A stretch of 41,940 bases of DNA from an uncultured bacterium (GTDB taxonomy: Bacteria > Cyanobacteriota > Vampirovibrionia > Gastranaerophilales > Gastranaerophilaceae), in contig CASDVD010000028.1 of assembly GCA_949284155.1 (NCBI GenBank), positions 1 to 41,940 of the forward strand, given 5' to 3'. Every line of letters begins with the position of its first letter. Within the stretch, counting starts at the first letter, position 1. Made by a program: the position numbers and the translations under genes. Below, in pieces: positions 24,298 through 32,688 of this stretch. A model generated the notes under the pieces. The model searched no databases and was not told the origin of the DNA. It was given only the letters and a program-made list of their open reading frames with translations.

Positions 24298-25368
24298 TTA
24301 CTTCTGTTCTTCTTTTAGTCTTTTTTGAGTGTCTTTATCAAAAAATAAAAATTCATCAGAATTTATATGTAAAACTGCAGTTTTGCCAAACTTCTTTTGT
24401 GCGTCCAGTTTTGCGGAACATTTAACACCATTGATAGTGCAGTAAATAATTTTTTCACTGCCAAGCATTTCAGATATATCTATATTTGCTGCCAGTTCAA
24501 GATTATAGGCGCTGCAATCCATTTTTTCAGGACGAATTCCGATGATAACTTCTTTTTTATCTTTTAAAAGAGCATATTGAGCGTCTGATAAAACGCAAGT
24601 CGTATCATTAAGTCTTATTGTTCTGTCTGCAATGCTCACCGGTATGAAATTCATTGAAGGCGAACCCAAAAAACCTCCTACGAAAGTATTTTGGGGATTG
24701 TAATAAATATTTTCAGGTGTATCAGCCTGTTGAATAATACCTCTGTCTAAGACTACAACTCTGTCACCCATAGTTAATGCTTCCGTTTGATCATGAGTGA
24801 CATAGATAAAGGTAGTTTGTAATCTTTCGTGAAGCTTTTTTATTTCCGAGCGCATCTGTACTCTTAATTTTGCGTCAAGGTTTGATAAAGGTTCATCCAT
24901 AAGAAATACCTTCGGATTTCTTACTATTGCACGTCCGAGAGCCACACGTTGCCGCTGGCCGCCGGATAATTGCTTAGGCTTTCTGTTAAGGTATTCAGTC
25001 AGATTTAAAATTTCTGCTGCTTCTTTTACCTTTTTATATATTTCATCTTTTTTGAAATTGCGCATTTTTAACGGGAATGCGATATTTTCATAAACTGTCA
25101 TATGCGGATAAAGAGCATAGCTTTGAAAAACGAACGCTATATCTCTGTCTTTCGGATGTACATTATTTACGCATTTGTCATCAATGTAGATTTCTCCGCT
25201 TGTTATGTCTTCAAGTCCTGCAATCATTCTTAAAATTGTGGATTTCCCGCATCCGGAAGAGCCTACCAACACTATAAATTCTTTATCTTTGATATCTAAG
25301 GACACATCATTAATAATAGTTTTTTCATCATATTTTTTTATTATATTTTTGAGTTTGACTTCCGCCAT
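24298..25368 (-). CDS. ABC transporter ATP-binding protein, MalK/UgpC/MsmX type
   Basis: A protein of 356 residues. Its ATPase motifs are complete: Walker A GSSGCGKST, Q-loop in FVFQSYALYPHMTVYEN, signature LSGGQRQR, Walker B VFLMDEPLSNLDAKLR, and the switch His in YVTHDQTEALTMGD. The C-terminal about 120 residues (from PENIYYNPQNTFVGGFLGSP) are the TOBE/OB regulatory domain of the carbohydrate-importer subgroup. No permease or binding protein is in the window, so it may serve several sugar or glycerol-phosphate importers, as MsmK/MsmX-type ATPases do. Its ATG overlaps the stop of the kinase-like gene by one base, placing it at the end of the signalling operon. Confidence 0.92.
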   Translation of the reverse strand: MAEVKLKNIIKKYDEKTIINDVSLDIKDKEFIVLVGSSGCGKSTILRMIAGLEDITSGEIYIDDKCVNNVHPKDRDIAFVFQSYALYPHMTVYENIAFPLKMRNFKKDEIYKKVKEAAEILNLTEYLNRKPKQLSGGQRQRVALGRAIVRNPKVFLMDEPLSNLDAKLRVQMRSEIKKLHERLQTTFIYVTHDQTEALTMGDRVVVLDRGIIQQADTPENIYYNPQNTFVGGFLGSPSMNFIPVSIADRTIRLNDTTCVLSDAQYALLKDKKEVIIGIRPEKMDCSAYNLELAANIDISEMLGSEKIIYCTINGVKCSAKLDAQKKFGKTAVLHINSDEFLFFDKDTQKRLKEEQK

Positions 25369-26528
25369 TAGATTCTAGCTCCGATTTTTTCAGAAGGGAT
25401 TACAAATGTATAAGATGTTCCTTTCATCTGTTCTGCTTCTACCCAAATTTTTCCTTTAATAAGCTTAATCAAAAGATAGACAATCCCCATTGTAAGATTT
25501 CTGTTCAATGTTTTTTTAGTAATAGCTTTTTCAACATCGGCATAGGGGTTAAATATTACGTCTTTTTCATTTTCTTGCAAGCCGCAGGAGGTATCTGAAA
25601 TCTTAAACATTAAAAATGTCTTATCATCGGCCCCTTCCGGTATTTTAAATCCGGCTATTTCCAGAAATTCAAGTGACGGTGTGCTGATTTCAATTTTAAT
25701 TGTGCCTGATTCAGTTCCCTTAATTGCGTTGTCAATCAGGTAATTTATTACTTTTTTAACTATAGCTTCATCACTATAGCATCCTCTTTTGGCGAGTTTA
25801 TTTAAATCAACATTTAAAATAAGTTTCTTTTCATCTGCCAGTGGTTTGTATTCATTGAATATATTTGTCATTAAGCTTACAAAGTCAAACGCCTTAAATT
25901 CATAGTCGTAAATTCCGGATTCAAGCTTTGAATATTCCACAATTTTATTAATTAAGTCCAATAATTGTTCTGAATTTTTATTTATTATTCTGAGATATTT
26001 TTCCTGCTTTTCATTAATATCTCCGCTGAGTCCTTCAAGAACGGCCTGAGAAAATCCGTTCACTGAATGCAGAGGGGATGTTAATTCTGTTGCGATTTTA
26101 GAAATAAAAAGATTTTTTTCTTTAGTAATTTTATTCAAAAACTCATGTTCAAAAATAAGCTTATTAAGCATTTTCTGAGATTGTGTTACATCTCTTACTG
26201 AAACTATGAGTTCATCGGTTTCGTCAGAGTAGCGGGAGGCTTTAATCTCAAAATATCTTTCATCATCCGGTTTAAGTTTTGAACGCACAATGGAAGATGC
26301 TCCTGTTTTTGCCAAATCGCAGACAAGGTTATATCCTCCGTCGAATAAATCTAATAAATCGTAATTATCAAAATTTTCAATAGAAAACAGACTTTGAGCT
26401 TTTGAGTTTGTTTCAATTATTTCGCCTACAGGTGCTGTAATTAAAACAGCTTCAGGTAAAAATTCCAAATCCGGTTTTACTTTTGGACGGTTAAATAAGA
26501 ATGATAAAAATTTCATAAAAATACTCAC
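25368..26528 (-). CDS. PAS-type histidine-kinase-like protein lacking the phospho-histidine
   Basis: A protein of 386 residues from a GTG; an in-frame ATG four codons later (26516) is also possible. It has a PAS-like domain (about 25-115, ending ELIVSVRDVTQS), a HisKA-like hairpin (about 136-200) and a HATPase-like domain (about 245-380). At the H-box the sequence is KIATELTSPLHS, where S-H-E-L-R-T-P-L is expected, so the phosphoacceptor His is Thr147. The N-box Asn267 (NYLIDNAIKG) is kept, but the G1 box is SDTSCGL instead of D-x-G-x-G, and the Gly-rich G2 box is replaced by LNRNLTMGIV. It is therefore probably a pseudokinase or phosphatase/sensor. It sits 47 bases after the membrane orphan and overlaps the MalK-type gene by one base. 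Confidence 0.85.
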   Translation of the reverse strand: MSIFMKFLSFLFNRPKVKPDLEFLPEAVLITAPVGEIIETNSKAQSLFSIENFDNYDLLDLFDGGYNLVCDLAKTGASSIVRSKLKPDDERYFEIKASRYSDETDELIVSVRDVTQSQKMLNKLIFEHEFLNKITKEKNLFISKIATELTSPLHSVNGFSQAVLEGLSGDINEKQEKYLRIINKNSEQLLDLINKIVEYSKLESGIYDYEFKAFDFVSLMTNIFNEYKPLADEKKLILNVDLNKLAKRGCYSDEAIVKKVINYLIDNAIKGTESGTIKIEISTPSLEFLEIAGFKIPEGADDKTFLMFKISDTSCGLQENEKDVIFNPYADVEKAITKKTLNRNLTMGIVYLLIKLIKGKIWVEAEQMKGTSYTFVIPSEKIGARI

Positions 26529-26575
26529 AATTTATGAATAAATATTATCACATTATTCTTGATTTTAACAAGTCA

Positions 26576-27295
26576 TTAAGCTAACAATTCTTTTTGCAGC
26601 AGCTTGTTTTCTATTCCTGTGTCAAATTCGATATTTTCTTCATTTGTATTATCAGGAACCGCATTGTCCAGTCTGTTTATTTCTTCATGTAATTTTTTAA
26701 ATTCATCTGTGAAATTTTTCTTATGATTATTTTGTGTTTTCTCGACATAGATTTCTCCGACTTTGTATCCTGCGGTGCTTCCTGCTATAGAGCCGGCGAC
26801 AAACCCGAGGCCCTCAAGTACTGCCAATGCTGTTTTGGCATATTTGTTTTTCATATTTGAGTGTACTTCTTTTAGGTAGTCAGAGTTCAGGAAATTTTTC
26901 ATAAGAGCTTCAATACCAAACATGGCGCTCATTCCGAACACTTCTTTTTTCAACTGTGCTTCCTTGTCGTCAGAAACAAGAATTCTATACCCGGCGGCGC
27001 CGACAAGCAGCGGGTTGACATGGTCGCTTGCCCAGCTTGCGCTTTTTCCTGCATATTCAAGTATTTTACTGTGTTTGGAAGCAGAACACATTGCATTTAT
27101 TGCCGCCTGTGTTCCTTTGCCTAATGTATTATCCAATTTGGCTGCGGCTTTCCCTGCATTGGTTAATTGGCCTGCTGTCGCAGCAATCCGTCCACGGTCA
27201 TCAATACCGTTGTTGTCCCCGAATACTTTGTTCGCATTTCTGCCGCCAAACGTACCCGATTTAACCAATGTAACTAATGTAGAAACATCAATCAT
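26576..27295 (-). CDS. Orphan protein with Ala/Gly-rich helices in the signalling cluster
   Basis: This gives 239 residues from ATG 27295. An upstream ATG at 27394 would add a hydrophobic 33-residue piece, but AAGG seven bases before 27295 and the start MIDVSTLVTLVKSG favour the shorter form. The Gly/Asn-rich N-terminal part contains FGGRNANKVFGDNNGIDDRG. The middle has helices (KLDNTLGKGTQAAINAMCSA, PLLVGAAGYRILV). A glycine-zipper-like segment is near residue 175 (GLGFVAGSIAGSTAGYKVG), followed by a charged C-terminus with EFKKLHEEINRLDN. No family was recognised. It lies between the PilB-like gene and the kinase-like gene, all on the same strand, with 157 bases upstream that could hold a separate promoter. 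Confidence 0.7.
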   Translation of the reverse strand: MIDVSTLVTLVKSGTFGGRNANKVFGDNNGIDDRGRIAATAGQLTNAGKAAAKLDNTLGKGTQAAINAMCSASKHSKILEYAGKSASWASDHVNPLLVGAAGYRILVSDDKEAQLKKEVFGMSAMFGIEALMKNFLNSDYLKEVHSNMKNKYAKTALAVLEGLGFVAGSIAGSTAGYKVGEIYVEKTQNNHKKNFTDEFKKLHEEINRLDNAVPDNTNEENIEFDTGIENKLLQKELLA

Positions 27296-27452
27296 GCCGT
27301 ACCTTAATCTATAACACTTCCATTTATATAAAAACCATGCTTTTGAAAAAATTGCGGGCATGTATAAAAAGTGTAACAATTGGAAACATAGCACTGATAA
27401 AAGATTTCAGCTCTTGCGGATGAATGAGTTTAATTTAGTGTTTATTTTTATG

Positions 27453-28853
27453 TTAACTGAAGTATTTGTCTAATGCCGCTTTATCAAAGACTTCAATGCT
27501 TTCTTTGCTGTGAATAAATATCATGCAGGTTAATAATGATTTAAACATTGAAAATTCGCTTAACCCGAATTTTTTCATTAAGTCTGCCATATTTTCCGCC
27601 AAAAATTCAGTTATTAAAGTTTTATTTTTTAGAACCAAAGATGTAAAATAGTCTAAACCTTCTTTTGTGTTAATTCCTTCAAAGTAAAGAATATCAGGTG
27701 ATTGAAACTCTATGAAGCGCATAGCTTTATCCAGATTAAAGCCGACATGTTCGTTTAATTCGCACTGGTTGACATTTTCAAGGTTGTATTTCGTTATTGA
27801 CTCAATCGTCATCACATTTTTATTTTCAGTTGCAATTTCAGATAATATAGAATATACCATGTGCGTTTTGCCGCTTAATCCGGAGCCGCAAACAAGAATG
27901 ATACCCGGCTCTGACAGTGAATCTTTTATAATTTGTATTTTTTTTGATTCTATTCCTGTCTGACTGAGTTTTTTGGGCGGTTTGTAAATCTTTAGGGAAA
28001 TTCTTTCGCCATGTATTGTAGGAAAGGCTGATATGCTGGCAATTAAAGCTATATCATCTACTTTAAAACTCAACTTTCCTAATTGAGGCAGTTCTGAAAC
28101 GGTAGGGTCTAAATTTGATAATGTTTTTAATCTTGAAATGAAGGAAGATATAAGAATAGGCGGGATTTCTCCGGTTGAATAAATTTGTGCATTTTTTTTG
28201 AAGTTTACGCTCAACCCCTCAGGAACATGTTCAAAAAATAATTCATGAATATCTTCTGAAATAGCCTGTTTTATTATTGAACGTATAAGCTTTTGTATAT
28301 GTTCATCCGATAAATCTTCTTCATGCAGTTCTTCTCTCCAGTCGAATTTTGGCTGATTTTCATCAATGAAGATTTCGCCGACAGAATTTTCACTTTTATA
28401 ATATTCTTCAATTTTTTTTAGAACAGCGGATTCTGATGATATAACAGGTTCTATTTCGCATTTTGCATCTTCAACGATTTTATCGATTGCAAATAAATCC
28501 AGCGGATCTGACATTGCAACCGTCAGAATTCCTTCAATTTCAAAAAGGGGAATAACTTTATATTTAATTGCATTATTTATATTTATGTATCCGAGGCATT
28601 TTTTGTCCAACGAATAGTCGTCCAAATCTACATATGGAATATGAAGTTTGGATTCTAAAAATTTTAATAAAGTTTTTTCCTCAATAATATTAGAATTTAT
28701 CAAAACCTGACCGATATTGACATTTTGCGCTGATGCCACCTGCTCGGCTGTTTCCAAATCCTCGTATTTAATTAGCCCGTCTCGCACAAGGTCGTACTTG
28801 AGCTTTTCAAGTGTTTTATTTCTGACAAATTCTGTTTGAGATGTGTTTTCCAT
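27453..28853 (-). CDS. Degenerate PilB/GspE-type secretion ATPase with N-terminal MshEN-like domain
   Basis: A protein of 466 residues; typical PilB/GspE are 500-570. Residues 1-155 resemble the MshEN/T2SSE-N domain (KYDLVRDGLI, then NIGQVLINSNIIEEKTLLKFLE and VIPLFEIEGILTVAMSDPLD). Next comes the ATPase N-domain (SIIKQAISEDIHELFFEHV, FPTIHGERISLKIYKPP). The P-loop GSGLSGKT (323-330) is kept. The rest of the active site is eroded: the Asp box reads IESITKY, the Walker B region is SPDILYFEGINTKE instead of D-P-D-x-x-x-x-G-E-I-R-D, the His box is missing, and there is no four-Cys zinc module. It is probably a regulatory pseudo-ATPase. It starts three bases after the response regulator stop. Confidence 0.85.
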   Translation of the reverse strand: MENTSQTEFVRNKTLEKLKYDLVRDGLIKYEDLETAEQVASAQNVNIGQVLINSNIIEEKTLLKFLESKLHIPYVDLDDYSLDKKCLGYININNAIKYKVIPLFEIEGILTVAMSDPLDLFAIDKIVEDAKCEIEPVISSESAVLKKIEEYYKSENSVGEIFIDENQPKFDWREELHEEDLSDEHIQKLIRSIIKQAISEDIHELFFEHVPEGLSVNFKKNAQIYSTGEIPPILISSFISRLKTLSNLDPTVSELPQLGKLSFKVDDIALIASISAFPTIHGERISLKIYKPPKKLSQTGIESKKIQIIKDSLSEPGIILVCGSGLSGKTHMVYSILSEIATENKNVMTIESITKYNLENVNQCELNEHVGFNLDKAMRFIEFQSPDILYFEGINTKEGLDYFTSLVLKNKTLITEFLAENMADLMKKFGLSEFSMFKSLLTCMIFIHSKESIEVFDKAALDKYFS

Positions 28854-28856
28854 TAG

Positions 28857-29228
28857 TTAGTCCAGATATTCTTTAACTTTTTCTATGACTTCGTCTAAAT
28901 CAAAAGGCTTTGTAATATACTCATTCGCACCGGTTTCCTGTCCGATGAGTTTGTCTTCTTCTTGAGAACGGGCAGTTACCATTAGTATGGGAATGTCTTT
29001 ATATTTCGTATCATATTTTAAAAGTCTGCTTATCTTATAGCCGTTCATTTTAGGCATCATTACGTCAAGTATCATCAAGTCGGGAATTATTTCTTTTGCC
29101 ATAGAAAGGCCTGCTTCGCCGTCATAAGCGCAATAACATTCATACCCCTGTGCTTCAAGCATAAATTTTAGCGTTTCTACTATATCCTGCTCGTCATCGA
29201 CGATTAGAATTTTTTTTGTATCGCTCAT
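28857..29228 (-). CDS. Single-domain CheY/PleD-like response regulator
   Basis: A protein of 123 residues, a single receiver domain with all key residues: the acidic pair D11/D12 (ILIVDDEQD), phosphoacceptor D55 (LMILDVMMPKMNGY), T85 (MVTAR) and K107 (YITKPF). It lacks an output domain, so it must act by protein-protein contact, either as a phosphorelay intermediate or on a partner such as the PilB-like protein encoded next. Its ATG overlaps the kinase stop by four bases (ATGA), which makes the upstream kinase its likely phosphodonor. Confidence 0.95.
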   Translation of the reverse strand: MSDTKKILIVDDEQDIVETLKFMLEAQGYECYCAYDGEAGLSMAKEIIPDLMILDVMMPKMNGYKISRLLKYDTKYKDIPILMVTARSQEEDKLIGQETGANEYITKPFDLDEVIEKVKEYLD

Positions 29229-31339
29229 ACTGCAACTCTCCCCTTGTTTAAATTTTTTACGGCATATTCAAACAGTCCGGCAGCATTTTTACCGTTTTCA
29301 GGAAATAATGCTGTTGAATACAATATATCATAGTTTGGATTTTCGGTCTTGCTGTTTTGCGTAAAACTTTCAATCTTTTTTTCAATAAAATTTTGTGCAA
29401 ATTTGTCTGCTTCAGGAATGGAAATAAGAAGATATCGTTTTTTATTTTCGTTATAAAAGACTTCTTTTGTATTAGTTGTCTTTCTGATAATTGATATTTT
29501 TTCCTCTTTAATATCCTCAATAAATGAAATGTGTTCTGTATTCTGCCTTTGGGGCAAAAGTTCATCTTCACATATTAAAACCAGCAGAAGATTTTTTTCG
29601 GATGTTTGTGCTTTTGTTATATTTTTTTCAAGTTCAAGCATAAAGTACTCTTTTTCGTTTAAAACAGGGATGACAAATGCAAAAGTGGTACCTATATTAG
29701 GCTCGCTTTCAACCCAGATAAATCCTTTATGTGCTTCAATAAGCTGTTTTGCAATAGGAAGACCCAGCCCGGTGCCGCCGTTTTTTCTGCTCAAAGAGTT
29801 TTCAATCTGTTGAAATTTGTCAAAAACTTTTGGAATATCTTCTTTTGCTATTCCTATTCCGCTGTCAGAGACAGAAACTTTGATATAGTTGTCGTAAAAG
29901 ACCGGATTTTGTGCGTCAAACAGTTTTGTTTTATCAATATCAAAGCTTGTTATATTTTCAGTTTTGACAACAATTTTTCCGTTTTCATTTGTGAATTTAA
30001 TTGCATTAGAAATTAAATTCGAAACGACTTGCTCAATACGTTGTGAATCCAGATAAGTTTCTGATATATCTTTTTGTGCATTTAAAATTAATGTGATATT
30101 TTTTTCTTTTGCTAAATTTTCAAAAGTGTTTTTAACAAATTCCACAGGAGCATTAATGTCGCTTTTTTCAAATCTAAAATCCATTTTGCCTGCTTCAACT
30201 TTTGTCAAATCCAATAAATCGTTAATAATACCTGACAACCTTGTTACATTACGTTTCGCCAAATTCAGGAACTTGTCCATTGTTGCGGTGAGCTCGCCTG
30301 TTTTTCCGCTGAGCATGATATCAAGAGAATTTTTAATTGCAGTAAGCGGTGTTCTTAATTCGTGAGAAACAATAGATGTGAATTCTGATTTTAAACGCTC
30401 AAGCCGTTCTAATTTTGTATTTGTATCTTTAATTTCTTCATACAAAGATGCATTTTCAAGCGGAAGAGAAACTTGTCGTGAGAGAGTTTGAAAACAGGTC
30501 GTGTCTTCCTGTGAAAATTCAGCTTCTCTGAAAACTTCTATAAGTCCGAAAAATTTTTCTCCGACATTAATTGGGGCAAATAAATTGTCAAACTTAAGGA
30601 TGTTTAAATCATATTCTTCAAGCGGATGTTTTATGTTTTTTATAACATTAATATCTTCCACATTAATATCATAAGGGATTTGTTTTTTATCAAAGAGCGC
30701 CCTGTAGCTTAGAATAGAACGAAGTTTTAGAGAATGTTCCAGTCTTGGCGAAATGCCGTATAAGGAATTTATTATCAAATCAATATTATTTTCGCCGTTA
30801 AAAACTAAAGTGGAAGAAAGAGAAAAACTCAAACTCTTTTCCAGCCCGTCAATCATTATGTTAATAAGCTTTTGTTTATCTAAAGAGCCGGCTAGCTGTG
30901 TACTGGTATTATATAGAACATCCAGCTGATATAGGCTTTTTGCAAGCTCGCTGTTATTCTTTGAGAGAATATCCAGTGATTTTTTCATTTTTAAATTTGA
31001 AGAAACACAAGCGGAAAGAATTTTTTCATTAATCGGTTTACTTATACTTGCATTTGATAGTTTCAAAATATCATTAATTTGTGCTTCAGGATTAATAAGA
31101 GATATAATTAAAATGTTTTCCGTGTGCACATAAGCTTTTAGTTTTTTGCACAAAATAACTGCATCAAGAGCTTTTATATCTGCATTAATAATGATTAAAT
31201 CAATCAGGTTTTTTTCAATGTAATTAAAAATACCTGTTTCATCAACAGACAGAATAACAGAAATTCCATTTTGAGCTAAAACGGAAGATATATTTTCATT
31301 TTCTTCTTCGTTATCCGATACCAACAATACTTTAGACAT
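29225..31339 (-). CDS. Large hybrid sensor histidine kinase: degenerate REC, GAF, HisKA, HATPase, GGDEF-like
   Basis: A protein of 704 residues, soluble, with no membrane helix. Residues 1-115 have a receiver fold, but the phosphoacceptor site is Asn52 (DLIIINADIKAL); the Lys is kept (ISKP). Residues about 140-300 look like a GAF sensor domain (VLYNTSTQLAGSLDKQKLI ... NASLYEEI). A complete kinase core follows: H326 (SIVSHELRTPLTAI), N445 (LISNAIKFT), G1 at D492 (SDSGIGIAKED) and G2 GGTGLGLPIA (521-530). The last 140 residues resemble a diguanylate-cyclase fold without the GGDEF motif (RYLLISIPEAD, then STALFPENGKNAAGLFEYAVKNL). It leads the operon. A sensory role inside the cell is inferred; the signal is unknown. 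Confidence 0.88.
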   Translation of the reverse strand: MSKVLLVSDNEEENENISSVLAQNGISVILSVDETGIFNYIEKNLIDLIIINADIKALDAVILCKKLKAYVHTENILIISLINPEAQINDILKLSNASISKPINEKILSACVSSNLKMKKSLDILSKNNSELAKSLYQLDVLYNTSTQLAGSLDKQKLINIMIDGLEKSLSFSLSSTLVFNGENNIDLIINSLYGISPRLEHSLKLRSILSYRALFDKKQIPYDINVEDINVIKNIKHPLEEYDLNILKFDNLFAPINVGEKFFGLIEVFREAEFSQEDTTCFQTLSRQVSLPLENASLYEEIKDTNTKLERLERLKSEFTSIVSHELRTPLTAIKNSLDIMLSGKTGELTATMDKFLNLAKRNVTRLSGIINDLLDLTKVEAGKMDFRFEKSDINAPVEFVKNTFENLAKEKNITLILNAQKDISETYLDSQRIEQVVSNLISNAIKFTNENGKIVVKTENITSFDIDKTKLFDAQNPVFYDNYIKVSVSDSGIGIAKEDIPKVFDKFQQIENSLSRKNGGTGLGLPIAKQLIEAHKGFIWVESEPNIGTTFAFVIPVLNEKEYFMLELEKNITKAQTSEKNLLLVLICEDELLPQRQNTEHISFIEDIKEEKISIIRKTTNTKEVFYNENKKRYLLISIPEADKFAQNFIEKKIESFTQNSKTENPNYDILYSTALFPENGKNAAGLFEYAVKNLNKGRVAV

Positions 31340-31440
31340 GACAACATACTACCATATATTGAATTTATAAGGCTACCTGTTAACTTTTGCTCAATACAAT
31401 CTGCTATGATAAAATCAGATAAAACAGATACGAGGTTTTT

Positions 31441-32616
31441 ATGAAAAGAGCGATAGTTATTGTTATAGATTCAATGGGTGCAGGTGCAATGCCTGATTGT
31501 GCGGATTATAATGATATACCGGAATGTAACACATTGGCTAATGTAGCTAAAGCCTGCGGCGGCTTGAACCTTCCGGCAATGCGGACAATGGGGCTGGGCA
31601 ATTTGACAAATGTATCCGGTGTTGAACCGGTTGAAACTCCTTGTGCTCAGTACGGTATAATGCGAGAACAGTCAAAAGGAAAAGATACAACGACCGGCCA
31701 CTGGGAGATGGCGGGTCTCGTTTTGGAAGAACCTTTCAAAGTCTATCCCTGCGGATTTCCTGACGAAATTATAAATGAATTTATAAAAAGAACGGAATGC
31801 GGAGGTATATTAGGTAATTATCCGGCTTCAGGAACTAAAATAATTGAAGATTTGAATGAGGAACATCAAAAAACAAAATTTCCGATAATTTATACAAGTG
31901 CTGACAGCGTATTTCAAATTGCCGCTGATATTAATGTTATCCCGCTGGAAAAACTTTATGAATATTGTCAAACAGCACGGGAAATCCTTATCGGTGAATA
32001 TAATGTATCACGTGTAATAGCCCGACCATATCATATTGTTGATTCAAAACCTGTCAGAATTTCAAAAGACAGAAGAGATTATTCTGTCAAACCTCCAAAA
32101 CCAACTGTTTTAAATGAAATATTGAATAACAACGGCCAGGTTATCGGTATTGGCAAAATAGAGGATATTTTTGTTAAATCCGGTATATCTCATGCTGTTC
32201 ATACCGGAACTAATTTGGAAGGGCTGGAATTGACTCTTGCTGCGGTGAGAAATGAACTTGATTTAAACAGCATTAAGTTGATTGATAATGAAAATATAGC
32301 GCAGTGTCAGCTAATTTTTACAAATCTGGTCGATACGGATATGCTGTACGGGCATAGAAACGATTTTGAGGGTTATGGTGCCGCTATTGAACAAATTGAT
32401 GCATTTTTGCCTAAAATTATGTATTCTATGAGTGATGAAGATTTGTTGATAGTTACGGCCGACCACGGATGTGATCCTACTGTTCCCGGAACCGACCACA
32501 CAAGAGAGCAGGTGCCTTTATTAATCTGGAGTAAAAATATTGAACCTTGCAATCTCGGAATAAAACCTACTTTTGCTTATGTTGCAGAGCGGATTCGCAG
32601 TTGGCTTTCTATTTAA
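31441..32616 (+). CDS. deoB: Phosphopentomutase
   Basis: A protein of 391 residues, normal for DeoB. It interconverts ribose or deoxyribose 1-phosphate and 5-phosphate in nucleoside salvage. The alkaline-phosphatase-superfamily metal motifs are clear: IVIDSMGAGAMPD at the N-terminus, KGKDTTTGHWEM (active Thr), VHTGTNLEG, LVDTDMLYGHRND and VTADHGCDPTVPGTDHTRE. ACGAGG lies just before the ATG. The gene is divergent from the signalling cluster across a 101-base spacer with a TATGAT box at 31405-31410. No other deo genes are adjacent. Confidence 0.96.
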   Translation: MKRAIVIVIDSMGAGAMPDCADYNDIPECNTLANVAKACGGLNLPAMRTMGLGNLTNVSGVEPVETPCAQYGIMREQSKGKDTTTGHWEMAGLVLEEPFKVYPCGFPDEIINEFIKRTECGGILGNYPASGTKIIEDLNEEHQKTKFPIIYTSADSVFQIAADINVIPLEKLYEYCQTAREILIGEYNVSRVIARPYHIVDSKPVRISKDRRDYSVKPPKPTVLNEILNNNGQVIGIGKIEDIFVKSGISHAVHTGTNLEGLELTLAAVRNELDLNSIKLIDNENIAQCQLIFTNLVDTDMLYGHRNDFEGYGAAIEQIDAFLPKIMYSMSDEDLLIVTADHGCDPTVPGTDHTREQVPLLIWSKNIEPCNLGIKPTFAYVAERIRSWLSI

Positions 32617-32688
32617 AACTTTACTGAATAAAAAAAAGATGATAAAATATATATAGTTTGCATCTTTTAGAGTCAGTTGGTAATTTAA

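Noticed and set aside
27453-28853. c-di-GMP binding by the MshEN-like N-terminal domain
   Set aside because: The conserved R-L-G and second G positions of the MshEN ligand motif are not intact (LEKLKYDLVRDG and NIGQVLINSN), so binding cannot be claimed.
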